This document shows, in pieces, positions 36,216 to 45,009 of a stretch of 64,000 bases of DNA (the first letter of the stretch is position 1; each line of letters opens with the position of its first letter). Source of the DNA: Sphingomonas sp. HDW15A (lineage in GTDB: Bacteria > Pseudomonadota > Alphaproteobacteria > Sphingomonadales > Sphingomonadaceae); contig NZ_CP049870.1 in the NCBI RefSeq assembly GCF_011301715.1, forward strand, positions 310,001-374,000, given 5' to 3'. The translations under genes and the position numbers were made by a program. The notes below the pieces were generated by a model, which saw nothing but the letters and a program-made list of their open reading frames with translations, had not been told where the DNA came from and ran no database searches.

Positions 36216-36482
36216 ATGGCATGGATGATTGGGCGTACAGCGGCATTGTCGGACCCGGAACGGGCGCGCGCGAAGGCGCTTGCGAAGCTGCAGGGGCTTG
36301 TGAAGCTGGACGACCCCGAAGGGGTTGTCGTTCCAATCCTACTCGAGGCGATTTTGATGGTCGAAAGCTATCGCGCCGCGCGCCATCAGATCAGCTTCCT
36401 CCCAGAACTGACCGAACGTGTGGACACAATGATCCGCGAGTTGAACCTCACGGAAAAAGCGGATCTCTGGGCTGCTGAGTAG
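36216..36482 (+). CDS. Small helical protein, unknown function
   Basis: 88 residues starting ATG at 36216. Entirely helical with a short Gly/Pro break (LDDPEGVVVPILLEA), no signal peptide, no membrane segment and no Cys. The sequence is not recognised. It lies about 86 bp downstream of the aldo/keto reductase on the same strand and 78 bp before the winged-helix gene. The start has no striking ribosome binding site but the coding bias looks real. Confidence 0.5.
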   Translation: MAWMIGRTAALSDPERARAKALAKLQGLVKLDDPEGVVVPILLEAILMVESYRAARHQISFLPELTERVDTMIRELNLTEKADLWAAE

Positions 36483-36560
36483 AAGCGCTGTTCTCGGACA
36501 TTCCCGGAAGTCTGAGCAGGGCTTGCCTTTGCAGCCTCTCGTGGCCCATTTCCATAAACG

Positions 36561-37615
36561 ATGGCGCACGGGGGCATCCAGTTCGAAGGATTTACGCTCG
36601 ATGCGGCGCAAAGGCAGCTTCGCCGCGGCGATCAAACCGTCGACTTGAGCAGCCGTTATTTCGACGCGCTCGCACTGCTGGTGGCCGAGCAAGGGCGGCT
36701 TGTTTCAAAAAATCGTTTCCTCGACGAGGTCTGGCGCGGAGTGCCGGTGACCGATGAAGCATTGACCCAGTGCATCCGAACACTTCGTCGCCAGCTTGGC
36801 GACGATGCGTCGAGACCGCGCTTCATCGAAACCGTCCCCAAGCACGGTTATCGCTTCATCGCCCCGGTCACCGTGAATGAAGTCAAGCAGGGCATCGCCA
36901 TACCGGCAAACCGGGACTTTCACCGGCTAAGCATTGCGGGGACATTTGGCGGGGGATCGCGGGCCTAATAGGCGGCCTGCTCTATGGCGCGGCCGGCGCG
37001 TCCCAGCCACTTGGCGCGGGCTCCGGCGCGGTATCCGTCGTGATCGTGTTGGTCGCGCTGACACTGCTTGTCGCGCTGCTCGGGAGCGCCATGGTCAGTG
37101 TCGGGATCGCGGCGGCTCACGTCTGGAAGCGCGGGCCATGGTGGGCGACGATCGCCGGAGGCGCGGCCGGCGGCTTACTAGTCGGCGCCTTCGTCCGGCT
37201 GCTAGGGATTGATGCATTCAATCTGCTGTTCGGCCGTGCCCCGAGCGGGATGACCGGGGGATTGGAGGGCGCTGCGCTCGGCGCGGTCGCCGGATTCGCG
37301 TTTTGGGTCGCCAGCCGCCGCACCGATGCGCGCCTTCGGGGGAAGGTGGCCTTTGCCGGCGCGCTCGGAGCCGCCGCCGGCCTACTGATCGTCGTCCTTG
37401 GCGGACACCTGCTCGGCGGCAGCCTGAACCTGCTTGCGCATGAATATGACCAGTCCCGCCTGCGTCTCGGCCAAATCGGCCTGCTTTTCGGAGAGCGCGG
37501 TTTTGGACCGGTGAGCGAACTCATCACCGGCGCTCTTGAGGCCGGATTGTTCGCCGCCTGCGTCGTCGGAGCGATTTTGTACGCGCAGCGGCGACTGCTG
37601 GAACGGCGGGGCTAG
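36561..37615 (+). pseudogene. Winged-helix regulator fused to a membrane domain, frameshifted (one base missing)
   Basis: Part 1 (36561-36956) is an OmpR-type winged helix without receiver: DLSSRYFDALALLVAEQGRLV, FLDEVWRGVPVTDEALTQCIRTLRRQLGDD, FIETVPKHGYRFIAPV. The frame breaks at a G5 run (36951-36955). Adding one G continues directly as GGGIAGLIGGLLYGAAGASQP and on into a five-to-six-helix membrane domain to 37615, giving about 351 residues. Such ToxR/CadC-like one-component regulators with a C-terminal membrane domain are known in sphingomonads. The two halves as written do not share a frame. I think the gene is intact in the organism and the base was lost in the assembly. The target genes are unknown. 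Confidence 0.8.
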
Positions 37616-38925
37616 CCCTTCTTCAAAATATCCAATGACAGCGCGGTCATTGCCTCGGTCGCCGTGGAGATAACAGTATCCGCTTCCGGCGCCCAATAAG
37701 GCGAATGGAGCGAAGGCAGTTTCGAGGCGTCGCCGCCGGCCGCCTGCCACTTCGCCATCGGCGTCCCGCCAACCCAGAATATCAGGCTCTCAACCGATTT
37801 GTCGGCGAGGTAATAGCGGCTGAAGTCCTCACCGCCCATGACCGGCGGGGCTTTCACCGCTCGCTGCTTGCCGAACCGTTCCTCGAACAGCGTTAGCGCC
37901 CGGTTCGAAAGGGCGTCGGTATTGAACGTCGCGGGCGTGAACTCTGCTTCGCGAATGGTGACGACCGGCATCCGGTCGTTCGGCATTCCGGCGGCAATCG
38001 CCTCGCCCCGGACGATTCGCTGAATCCCGTCGAGCAGGGCTTTTCGCACCTCCGGCTTATAGCTTCGTACAGTCAGCTGAAGCTTCGCCTCGTCAGAAAT
38101 GATGTTGTGCTTGGCGCCGGCCTGGAAGCTGCCGACCGTGACGACGGCAGGATCGAGCGGATTGTTCTCGCGGCTGACCAAAGTCTGCAAGGCCATGACG
38201 ATCTTCGACGCGAGGACGATCGGGTCCTTCGTGGTGTGCGGATAGGCGCCGTGGCCGCCGACGCCCTTGACGCTGATGTCGACGCTATCAACGTTGGCCA
38301 GCGCATAGCCGGGCGAGATGGCGACGACGCCGGCCGGTGCGGCCGCCGCGTCGTGAAAGGCGATGACCTGGCTCGGCTTCGGGAAGCGGGTATAGAGCCC
38401 GTCGTCGAGCATCGCCTTGGCGCCTTCGCCGGTCTCTTCGCCCGGTTGGAGGATCATCACCAGAGTCCCCGACCATTCGGCCTTGCGCGCGGCAAGCTGG
38501 CGCGCAGTACCGATGAAGCTGGTCATGTGCGTGTCGTGGCCGCAGGCATGCATGACGCCTGTCTCGACTCCGGATCGAGCAACGGCGCGAACCTTTGACG
38601 CGTAGGGCAGTCCGGTCTGCTCGACGACCGGAAGGCCATCCATGTCCGCGCGGATCATCAGGGTTGGCCCGGCGCCGTTCTTCATCACCGCGACAACGCC
38701 GGTCTTGCCAACCTTCTCGGTCACGCTGAAACCGAGCTTCTTCATCTCGACGGCGAGCTTGGCCGGCGTGCGAACTTCCTGCATTGACAGCTCGGGATTG
38801 GCGTGAAGGTCGCGATAAAGCGTCATCAGCGAAGGCATGTCCGCCTTGACCGCTTCGGCAAGAGTCGCCGCTTGAAGCGGCGTTGCGACCGCGAATGTGG
38901 CGGCAGCGAGAAGGAAGCGGCGCAT
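37612..38925 (-). CDS. M20-family amidohydrolase (IAA-amino acid hydrolase/hippurate hydrolase type)
   Basis: About 437 residues with signal peptide (LLAAATFAVATPLQA). Metal site residues are in HACGHDTHM, PGEETGEGA (with catalytic Glu) and a late GGEDFSRYY; dimerisation domain around residues 200-310. The fold and motifs match M20D amidohydrolases, which cleave N-acyl amino acids; here probably periplasmic. I prefer the ATG at 38925 (MRRFLL, with an ACGGAG site) to that at 38946, which overlaps the DUF4893 stop by 4 bp. The end overlaps the winged-helix/membrane gene (convergent) by 4 bp. Confidence 0.88.
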   Translation of the reverse strand: MRRFLLAAATFAVATPLQAATLAEAVKADMPSLMTLYRDLHANPELSMQEVRTPAKLAVEMKKLGFSVTEKVGKTGVVAVMKNGAGPTLMIRADMDGLPVVEQTGLPYASKVRAVARSGVETGVMHACGHDTHMTSFIGTARQLAARKAEWSGTLVMILQPGEETGEGAKAMLDDGLYTRFPKPSQVIAFHDAAAAPAGVVAISPGYALANVDSVDISVKGVGGHGAYPHTTKDPIVLASKIVMALQTLVSRENNPLDPAVVTVGSFQAGAKHNIISDEAKLQLTVRSYKPEVRKALLDGIQRIVRGEAIAAGMPNDRMPVVTIREAEFTPATFNTDALSNRALTLFEERFGKQRAVKAPPVMGGEDFSRYYLADKSVESLIFWVGGTPMAKWQAAGGDASKLPSLHSPYWAPEADTVISTATEAMTALSLDILKKG

Positions 38926-38942
38926 CGGCAGGACTCCGTGGA

Positions 38943-39563
38943 TCATTGGGCGGGGACGAGTTCCATGACATCTGTCAGGGATTCAAAGGCGGGGTAAGGC
39001 ATAACCATCCGCCAACGGTTAGGACCGATCTTTTCGACAAAGGCGGCGATATCGCGCTCCTCATCCCGGCCGTACTGCATCGCCCGTGTTTCGTCGCCGA
39101 GAACCAGGGTGCCGAGAAAGACCTGGCGGAGTGCGTCATTCGGGTAAATGAGGCCGATAGGCCGCTGGGAACCAGTAAGCTTGGCGAAGCCCTGAATTCC
39201 CCCTTCGGGATGGATCCGGCAAGTGAAGGCGGGATAGGTCACATAGTCGAGCAGGCCGTTCGACTTTGCGCCGAGCTTGATGACCCGGCAGCGATAGTCG
39301 CCGTTCGGAACGGGAACCTGGCCGATCGCCGCGTCGGGCTGAAGCAGCGAACCTTCGCGGTCGATCTCGGCGCCGTGTCCCGCCGCCCGAGCCCGGGCCA
39401 ATGCGGTCGCAAATGCCTTGCGCCAGTCGCGCAGGCGCTCACGGTCATTCCCGGTCGCGACGAAGCGCCAGTCGCGGGCATTGTCAGCCGACGCCATACG
39501 CGGCTCGGCGGTCGTCGCGCACGCGGGGAGGGCGAGGGCTGCAAAAAGTATCAGGGTGCGCAT
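38943..39563 (-). CDS. DUF4893 family lipoprotein-like protein
   Basis: 206 residues from the ATG at 39563. The N-terminal signal has a possible lipobox (ALPACATT, Cys at about 15). The body fits DUF4893: ARDWRFVATGNDRERLRDWRKAF, GDYRCRVIKLGAK, LLDYVTYPAFTCRI and MVMPYPAFESLTDVMELVP, a small beta-rich domain with two conserved Cys. It precedes the M20 gene on the same strand with almost no gap. Unknown function, probably periplasmic. Confidence 0.75.
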   Translation of the reverse strand: MRTLILFAALALPACATTAEPRMASADNARDWRFVATGNDRERLRDWRKAFATALARARAAGHGAEIDREGSLLQPDAAIGQVPVPNGDYRCRVIKLGAKSNGLLDYVTYPAFTCRIHPEGGIQGFAKLTGSQRPIGLIYPNDALRQVFLGTLVLGDETRAMQYGRDEERDIAAFVEKIGPNRWRMVMPYPAFESLTDVMELVPAQ

Positions 39564-39628
39564 CGTCGGCAAGAGCGTAGCGATGCAATCCGTTGGCGCA
39601 AGGTGAACTCTTGCGGTGTTTCGGCGGC

Positions 39629-40396
39629 TCAGGCGGCGGTCCAGCCGCCATCCATCGAAAGGTTGGCTCCGGTGATCGATGCTGCGCCGTCGGAGCACAG
39701 ATATAGCGCGAGGCTGGCTACTTCCTGCGGCGTAACGAAGCGTTTCGTCGGCTGTGCAGCGAGGAGCACATCGTTCATCACCTGATCTCGTGTGAGGCCC
39801 CGGGTCGCCATCGTGTCCGGAATCTGTTTCTCGACAAGCGGCGTCCAGACATAGCCCGGCGAGATGCAATTGGCGGTCACACCGTCCTTCGCTGCCTCGA
39901 GGGCGACGGTCTTGGTGAAGCCGGCGACGCCATGCTTAGCCGAGACATAGGCGCTCTTGTTGGGCGAGGCGACAAGGCTGTGCGCGCTCGCGGTATTGAT
40001 GATGCGGCCCCAGCCCTTGGCCTTCATTGCCGGCAAGGCATGGCGCGTGGTGTGGAACACCGCGCTGAGGTTGATCGCCAGGATCGCGTCCCATTTTTCG
40101 GGCGGGAACTCGTCCACCGGCGAGACATGCTGGATGCCGGCATTGTTCACGAGGATGTCCGGCCCGCCGAGCTCGTCCGCGCAGCGTCGCATCATCTGCT
40201 CGATCGCAGCGGGGTCGCTCATGTCCGCACCATCGTGGAGCGCACCGAGCTCTTTCTTGAGCGCTTCGATCTCCGCGTCATCGCCGAAACCGTTGAGCAC
40301 CACTTTGGCTCCGGCTCCGGACAGCGCCCGAGCGATGGCGAGGCCGATGCCCGAGGTCGAGCCGGTGACGATCGCAACTTTTCCAGTGAGGGTCAT
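39629..40396 (-). CDS. Short-chain dehydrogenase, 3-hydroxybutyrate dehydrogenase type
   Basis: 255 residues. TGSTSGIGLAIARAL is the NAD-binding loop, NNAGIQH the structural motif, and the catalytic triad is in ASAHSLVASPNKSAYVSAKHG (Ser, Tyr, Lys). The late NCISPGYVWTPLVEKQIPD is typical of D-3-hydroxybutyrate dehydrogenases, which oxidise 3-hydroxybutyrate to acetoacetate in PHB breakdown. The ATG at 40396 is used. It is divergent from the zinc metallopeptidase. Confidence 0.85.
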   Translation of the reverse strand: MTLTGKVAIVTGSTSGIGLAIARALSGAGAKVVLNGFGDDAEIEALKKELGALHDGADMSDPAAIEQMMRRCADELGGPDILVNNAGIQHVSPVDEFPPEKWDAILAINLSAVFHTTRHALPAMKAKGWGRIINTASAHSLVASPNKSAYVSAKHGVAGFTKTVALEAAKDGVTANCISPGYVWTPLVEKQIPDTMATRGLTRDQVMNDVLLAAQPTKRFVTPQEVASLALYLCSDGAASITGANLSMDGGWTAA

Positions 40397-40503
40397 TGGC
40401 AATCCTTGATTTGGTGGGGTCCGCTTTCGATTGCGCCAAGCCGATTTGCAACCGTTACGGCTGTGAAGCATTGTCGCAGTCGAAACCCGAACAAGGATCG
40501 ACC

Positions 40504-41352
40504 ATGCGCTTTGACGGCCCCGGCAGCAGCAATTTTGAAGATCGCACGGGCCAGAGCGGAGGCCTTAGCCTCGGCGGTGGCGGGGGTGGCCTGTTCGGCT
40601 TGTTGTTCCAGATCGTCGCTTCCAAGTTCGGAATCGTCGGTATCCTCATCCTCGCCCTCGGCTATTGCGCGCTGACCCAGATGGGCGGAAGCGGCGGGGT
40701 CGTGGGACAGAAAGAAGGGCCATCGCGGCTCGACCCGGCGACCGGCCAGTTCATGACACAGGTGCTGGGCTCGACCGAGCAGGTATGGGGCGAGCTCTTC
40801 CGCCAGGCTGGCGGGCAATACAAGCCCACGACCCTGGTGGCTTATTCCAACGCCAACCAGTCGGGCTGCGGCGCGGCCCAGGCGGCGATGGGACCATTCT
40901 ATTGCCCGACCGACCAGAAGATTTACATCGATCCGCAATTCTTCGACGAACTTTCGCGCCGCTTCCAGGCACCGGGCGACGCGGCCGCTGCTTATGTCAT
41001 CGCGCACGAGGTCGGCCATCACATTCAGAACCTCGAGGGTACGCTCGACCGCGCGCGCACCGCGCAGGCAAGCTCTAGCGAAGTCGCCGGCAACCAGATC
41101 CAAGTCGGCGTCGAATTGCAGGCCGATTGTTATGCCGGCGTCTGGGCAGCCCGCTCCGGCGCGCTTGAGGCCGGCGACATCGAGGAAGGCATGCGCGCCG
41201 CGGAAGCGATTGGCGACGACACGCTTCAGAAGCAGACGCAGGGCCGGATTGTTCCGGAAAGCTTTACGCACGGAAGCTCGGCGCAACGGATGGAGGCGCT
41301 CCAGCGAGGCCTCAAGAGCGGAAATCCCGCGGCGTGCAATTACGCACGATAG
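40504..41352 (+). CDS. ypfJ: Neutral zinc metallopeptidase, YpfJ family
   Basis: 282 residues. One membrane helix near residues 28-55 follows a Gly-rich stretch (LSLGGGGGGLFG). The main domain has HEVGHHIQN, an HExxH zinc motif, and a typical FYCPTDQKIYID upstream; ELQADCYAGVWA supplies the downstream Glu/Asp ligand. The length and motifs are those of YpfJ/putative neutral zinc metallopeptidases. Substrate is unknown. Confidence 0.9.
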   Translation: MRFDGPGSSNFEDRTGQSGGLSLGGGGGGLFGLLFQIVASKFGIVGILILALGYCALTQMGGSGGVVGQKEGPSRLDPATGQFMTQVLGSTEQVWGELFRQAGGQYKPTTLVAYSNANQSGCGAAQAAMGPFYCPTDQKIYIDPQFFDELSRRFQAPGDAAAAYVIAHEVGHHIQNLEGTLDRARTAQASSSEVAGNQIQVGVELQADCYAGVWAARSGALEAGDIEEGMRAAEAIGDDTLQKQTQGRIVPESFTHGSSAQRMEALQRGLKSGNPAACNYAR

Positions 41353-41464
41353 ATCGGGTTTCCAGCCGCAGCTGACATTGTTGATTGGCCTTTTCGCGGA
41401 CTTGCGAAAGCATGGTCGCGGTTGATAATCTTTTCCCCCGGTAATCTTTGGGGGGAACACCGAC

Positions 41465-42112
41465 ATGTTTCACCTGGTTTTCGCCAGCGCAGTCGCCGCT
41501 GCCGCACCTGCTGCGCCGGCGGCCGCCACGCCCGCGAAGCCGCGTACATTCATCATGCCGCCGAAAGCGGTCGAACCGTCCGGGCCTATCCGGCAAGTGT
41601 CGCTGTCACCGATCTTCGCGAGCGACTTTGTGTGTTCAGAACATTTTGCCGGACAAATTCCCTTCGCAGGTGACGACCTTGGCAGCGATTGCATGGTGAC
41701 CGGCGGCGTGAGCGACAGTTTCGGTTTTTCAAAGCTTTACAAGAGCGACGGCAGAACCAACGAGGACTGGTACAGTTGGGGCGCGGAAGTGCGCGCTCCG
41801 ACGGAAGGGACAATTGCAGGCGTAGTCGCCAACGACGGGGTCAACCGGCCGGGGACCATGGGCAAGCCGCCGGCGGGGATGCTCCAAATTCGGCGCTCTG
41901 ACGGGATCATTGTCGTGCTCGCTCATGTGGCCGACGTGCGGGTGAAGCTTGGCGACCCGGTCAAAGCCGGTCAGCTGCTCGGAGTCGTCGGCAACAACGG
42001 AATGGCTCGCAACCCGCATGTTCACGTCGGCGCATGGCGCGAAGCCAATGCCGAACCATTGCAGATCCGCTGGGACCTGCGCGCTGCAGCGGCACTTCGG
42101 CAGGAGCAGTAA
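41465..42112 (+). CDS. M23-type peptidase domain protein, exported
   Basis: 215 residues with an Ala-rich signal peptide (LVFASAVAAAAPAAPAA). The domain carries WGAEVRAPTEGTIAGVV, LAHVADVRVKLGDPVKAGQLLG and NPHVHVGAW, the H-x-H end of LytM/M23 lysostaphin-like domains. The first-half zinc residues (an H and D pair expected before WGAEV) are not obvious: the local sequence is DSFGFSKLYKSDGRTNEDW rather than the usual H-x-G-x-D. It may be an inactive, EnvC-like or atypical M23 protein. Periplasmic. Confidence 0.75.
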   Translation: MFHLVFASAVAAAAPAAPAAATPAKPRTFIMPPKAVEPSGPIRQVSLSPIFASDFVCSEHFAGQIPFAGDDLGSDCMVTGGVSDSFGFSKLYKSDGRTNEDWYSWGAEVRAPTEGTIAGVVANDGVNRPGTMGKPPAGMLQIRRSDGIIVVLAHVADVRVKLGDPVKAGQLLGVVGNNGMARNPHVHVGAWREANAEPLQIRWDLRAAAALRQEQ

Positions 42113-42153
42113 CTTGCCTGAACAGGCTGTCGGGCGAGCGGACTCTCGATAGG

Positions 42154-43314
42154 CTAGCGCTTCTGGCGCGGAACATATTTCTCGCGTGGCGTCCCGTCGA
42201 CCGCAAATAGCCGTTCGGTCGGGAACTTGATGGTGACTTGCGAGTTCGGCAGCCGGTGATCGTAAATAGCGCCGAGAAGTCCCGCCATCCGGGTTCCCTC
42301 GACGCGCGCGCCGATGGCGTCGAATCCAATAGCGATCCCTTCACCCATGCTCCCGGTCCAGCGGCCGACGCGGACGGTTACCGGTCCGGAATGATACTTG
42401 CCGGGGCGGGGAAGAACCTGCTCGACCCATTGCCGCGCTATCCCTGTCTCGCGTTCCTCCGCGGGCAGGTTGTGCATCTGGTAGAAGCTCGGCTTTTTGA
42501 CAAACCAGCCAATGATCGCTCGGGCTACCGTGCTGTTGCCGCCGCCGGGCGTGTCAGTGAGGTCGAGCACGATCGGTTGGCGTGGACGCGCCGAAGCCAT
42601 TGCCGTGTCGAAAGCCGGAATTGTTGCGCTGTCGCCGAGCGAGTCATGGAAGCGGATCACGAGAGCGCCGGCCTCCTGTGCGCTGGAAAGCAGGCCGCGG
42701 TCCGGCGCGTTTTGGCGTTCGTAAAGATTGGGCAGCACCATCGGCCTCGGCGGAGCCGCACCACGTTGCACGGTCAGGATTCGCTGCCGGTCGCGGCGTC
42801 CGGCGGCGAGGACGCGGGCGGCATAACCATCCCGTTCGCCCCCGCCGGTCGTTCCAAGATCGGACCAGAAAGCAGCGACTGCGGTTGCGGCCGGAACATT
42901 GTCGATTGCGACGAGGCGGTCGCCCGCGCGGATGCCGGCTTCTTCGGCAGGACTCGATTTGCGGACCTGCTCGATCACGAAGTCCTGCCCGCGCCGTTCG
43001 ATCCATAAGTCGCCAAAGCTCGGGAAGACGGCCCAGCTGTCCTTGAGTGACGAACCGGTGATCGCATGGTGATCGGCGAGCAGGCTAAGCGCCCGCTCGG
43101 CGTAGCGAACCAGTTCCCGCTGGGTCGTGATGGCCCCCGCTTCTGTGCGCAGTTTCTGCGTGAGTGCAAAGCGGTTGCCCGGGAGCCGCTCGAGATAGGC
43201 GTAATTGTCGTTGACGAGTTTTTCGATTGCCAAGGCGTCGCTGCGCAGGGCCGCCGGTTCGGTCGCCGGTGCGGCTGCCACAAGCATCGACATCGGGATT
43301 AAGGCGCGGAGCAT
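42154..43314 (-). CDS. S41-like C-terminal-processing peptidase family protein
   Basis: About 386 residues from the ATG at 43314 (MLRALIPM) with signal peptide. It has an N-terminal helical domain, a PDZ-like stretch (SSPAEEAGIRAGDRLVAIDNVPA, about residue 120-150) and an S41 fold (VLDLTDTPGGGNSTVARAI, then the GRWTGSMGEGIAIGFDAIGA nucleophile region with Ser in TGSMGE). S41 peptidases cleave C-terminal tails in the periplasm. The catalytic Lys is not clear by eye. It is convergent with the M23 gene. Confidence 0.75.
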   Translation of the reverse strand: MLRALIPMSMLVAAAPATEPAALRSDALAIEKLVNDNYAYLERLPGNRFALTQKLRTEAGAITTQRELVRYAERALSLLADHHAITGSSLKDSWAVFPSFGDLWIERRGQDFVIEQVRKSSPAEEAGIRAGDRLVAIDNVPAATAVAAFWSDLGTTGGGERDGYAARVLAAGRRDRQRILTVQRGAAPPRPMVLPNLYERQNAPDRGLLSSAQEAGALVIRFHDSLGDSATIPAFDTAMASARPRQPIVLDLTDTPGGGNSTVARAIIGWFVKKPSFYQMHNLPAEERETGIARQWVEQVLPRPGKYHSGPVTVRVGRWTGSMGEGIAIGFDAIGARVEGTRMAGLLGAIYDHRLPNSQVTIKFPTERLFAVDGTPREKYVPRQKR

Positions 43315-43481
43315 ATTGTCGGTTATTCCATCACCGAAATAACTTCGCAACGGTCCTGCGAGTGGAGCAAATGCGCGGAAAATTCTGTCAACGACCAACG
43401 GGTTAGACCAATGGACGCCCAAAAATTTCCCGCTTCTTCTATGTTGGGGCGAGGCCGAATGACCGGCCGCTCAGGGCAGGT

Positions 43482-44264
43482 ATGGCCAGCAGTAACCATT
43501 CAAAACAGCCCCTAAGAGACGCTTACATCGACCTTTTGAAGCGTTCGATCACCAACTTCCATAATCTGGGCGGCAATGCTTCATTCGAGCAGTTTCGATG
43601 CGTGAACCATTACGACGTTCCGACGGGGCGATGGAAAATCGGGCCATTCGCCCGTCCCAAGACCCTGCTAAGCAAGCCGCAGCTCGACCTTATTGAACGC
43701 GCCGTGGTGCGGGTCGAGCGCGAAAAGGTTTCGGGGGATTTCATCGAGGCCGGGATTTGGCGCGGCGGCGCTGTCATCCTCATGCGAGCGTTGCTTGACG
43801 CCTACGAGATCAAGGACCGGCGGATCTTCGCCGCGGATTCATTCGCCGGCATTCCGATCAACACTCGGGCGAAGGGCGACCCGGTCGACAAATGGGTGGA
43901 CCGCTGGGCGGCGCCTCTCGATGACGTCAAGGCCAATATCCGCCGTTTCGGTCTGCTCGACGACAAGGTCCGTTTCCTCGCAGGCTTCTTCGCCGACACC
44001 CTGCCGACCCTGACGGACGAACGGTTTGCGCTCGTTCGCCTCGACTCCGATTCCTACGATTCGGTGGAGACCTCGCTCGAACATCTCTACCCGCGCCTGT
44101 CCCGAGGCGGCGTGCTCATCATAGACGACTGGCATTTGGTTGGGTGCCGTCAGGCGGTCGAGGACTATCGCAACCTGCACGGAATATTCGATCCCGTGGA
44201 AGTCGTTGACGGCAACGGCCTATGGGTGAAGACTCACCCCTCTGGATTCCCCCGCCACAGCTAA
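43482..44264 (+). CDS. TylF/MycF-family O-methyltransferase
   Basis: 260 residues. SAM-binding region GDFIEAGIWRGGAVILMRA, then AADSFAGIP, a metal/substrate Asp in RLDSDSYDSVETSLEHLYPRLSRGG and IIDDWHLVGCRQAVEDYR. These match TylF/MycF-type enzymes, which methylate sugar hydroxyls of macrolide or other glycosides with Mg2+. It is followed 13 bp later by the 2OG-Fe(II) oxygenase gene and likely co-transcribed. Native substrate unknown. Confidence 0.85.
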   Translation: MASSNHSKQPLRDAYIDLLKRSITNFHNLGGNASFEQFRCVNHYDVPTGRWKIGPFARPKTLLSKPQLDLIERAVVRVEREKVSGDFIEAGIWRGGAVILMRALLDAYEIKDRRIFAADSFAGIPINTRAKGDPVDKWVDRWAAPLDDVKANIRRFGLLDDKVRFLAGFFADTLPTLTDERFALVRLDSDSYDSVETSLEHLYPRLSRGGVLIIDDWHLVGCRQAVEDYRNLHGIFDPVEVVDGNGLWVKTHPSGFPRHS

Positions 44265-44276
44265 GCCGAAGGTCTG

Positions 44277-44995
44277 ATGTTGATCTCGTTGAATCCGCAA
44301 CTTGATCGGGCCGAGCTAAGTCGGAAGCTGACGCGCTACGGGCATGTGCAAATCCCCGACGTGCTGACCGCCGACAGCGCGGAACGGCTGAAATCCTTGC
44401 TCGCGAATAAGACGCCTTGGTGCTTGGCGTGGCAGGCGGGAAGCGACGGCCCCAACCTTGTCCGCAATGCCGAGATTCGGGCGATGGGCGTCAACGAAAA
44501 GTCGTTGCTGTTGTCGAAGCTGGCTGCGACGGAAAAGGATTCCTACGCGTTTCTCTATCACAGCTATCCGCTGGTCACCGCCTATCTCGAGAAGTGGAAT
44601 CCAGGCTGCGCGCACGAGCGGCTGCTGGAGGAGTTGAACACCGAGGCTTTCCTCTCCCTGCTGCGCGACGTCTCCGGGATCGATGCGATCGTCAAGGCGG
44701 ACGGGCAGGCGACGCTGTATGCGCCCGGCAACTTCTTGTGGCCGCACAACGATTCCGAATCCTCGCGCGGCCGGCGCGTCGCCTATGTGCTGAACCTCAC
44801 CGCCACCGACTGGGCGCCGCAGTGGGCGGGTACCTCAACTTCTTCGACGACTCCTGGGACGTAACGCACGCCATCCTGCCGCGCTTCAACACCTTGAACC
44901 TGTTCGCCGTGCCGCAATGGCATAGCGTTTCTGAGGTTAGCGCGTCCGCGCCCATCGCTCGCTATGCCATCACTGGCTGGGGCCGCGACCGTTAG
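44277..44995 (+). pseudogene. 2-oxoglutarate/Fe(II) oxygenase, prolyl-4-hydroxylase-like, frameshifted (one base missing)
   Basis: The first frame (from ATG 44277) reaches LWPHNDSESSRGRRVAYVLNLT, with HxD, the Fe-binding motif, then leaves frame at QWAGTS. Adding one G to the G3 run at 44824-44826 gives QWGGYLNFFDDSWDVTHAILPRFNTLNLFAVP, ending SVSEVSASAPIARYAITGW with the distal His (HSVSEV) and the 2OG-binding Arg (ARYAITGW). The restored protein is about 240 residues and full length. Pairing with a TylF methyltransferase suggests a modification cassette. I treat it as one gene broken in this sequence. Confidence 0.82.
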
Positions 44996-45009
44996 GATCG
45001 TCGACGAGC

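Noticed and set aside
37040-37615. Separate membrane protein gene after the winged-helix gene
   Set aside because: The sequence before 37040 in this frame continues membrane-type residues back to the G5 run and joins the regulator once one base is added.
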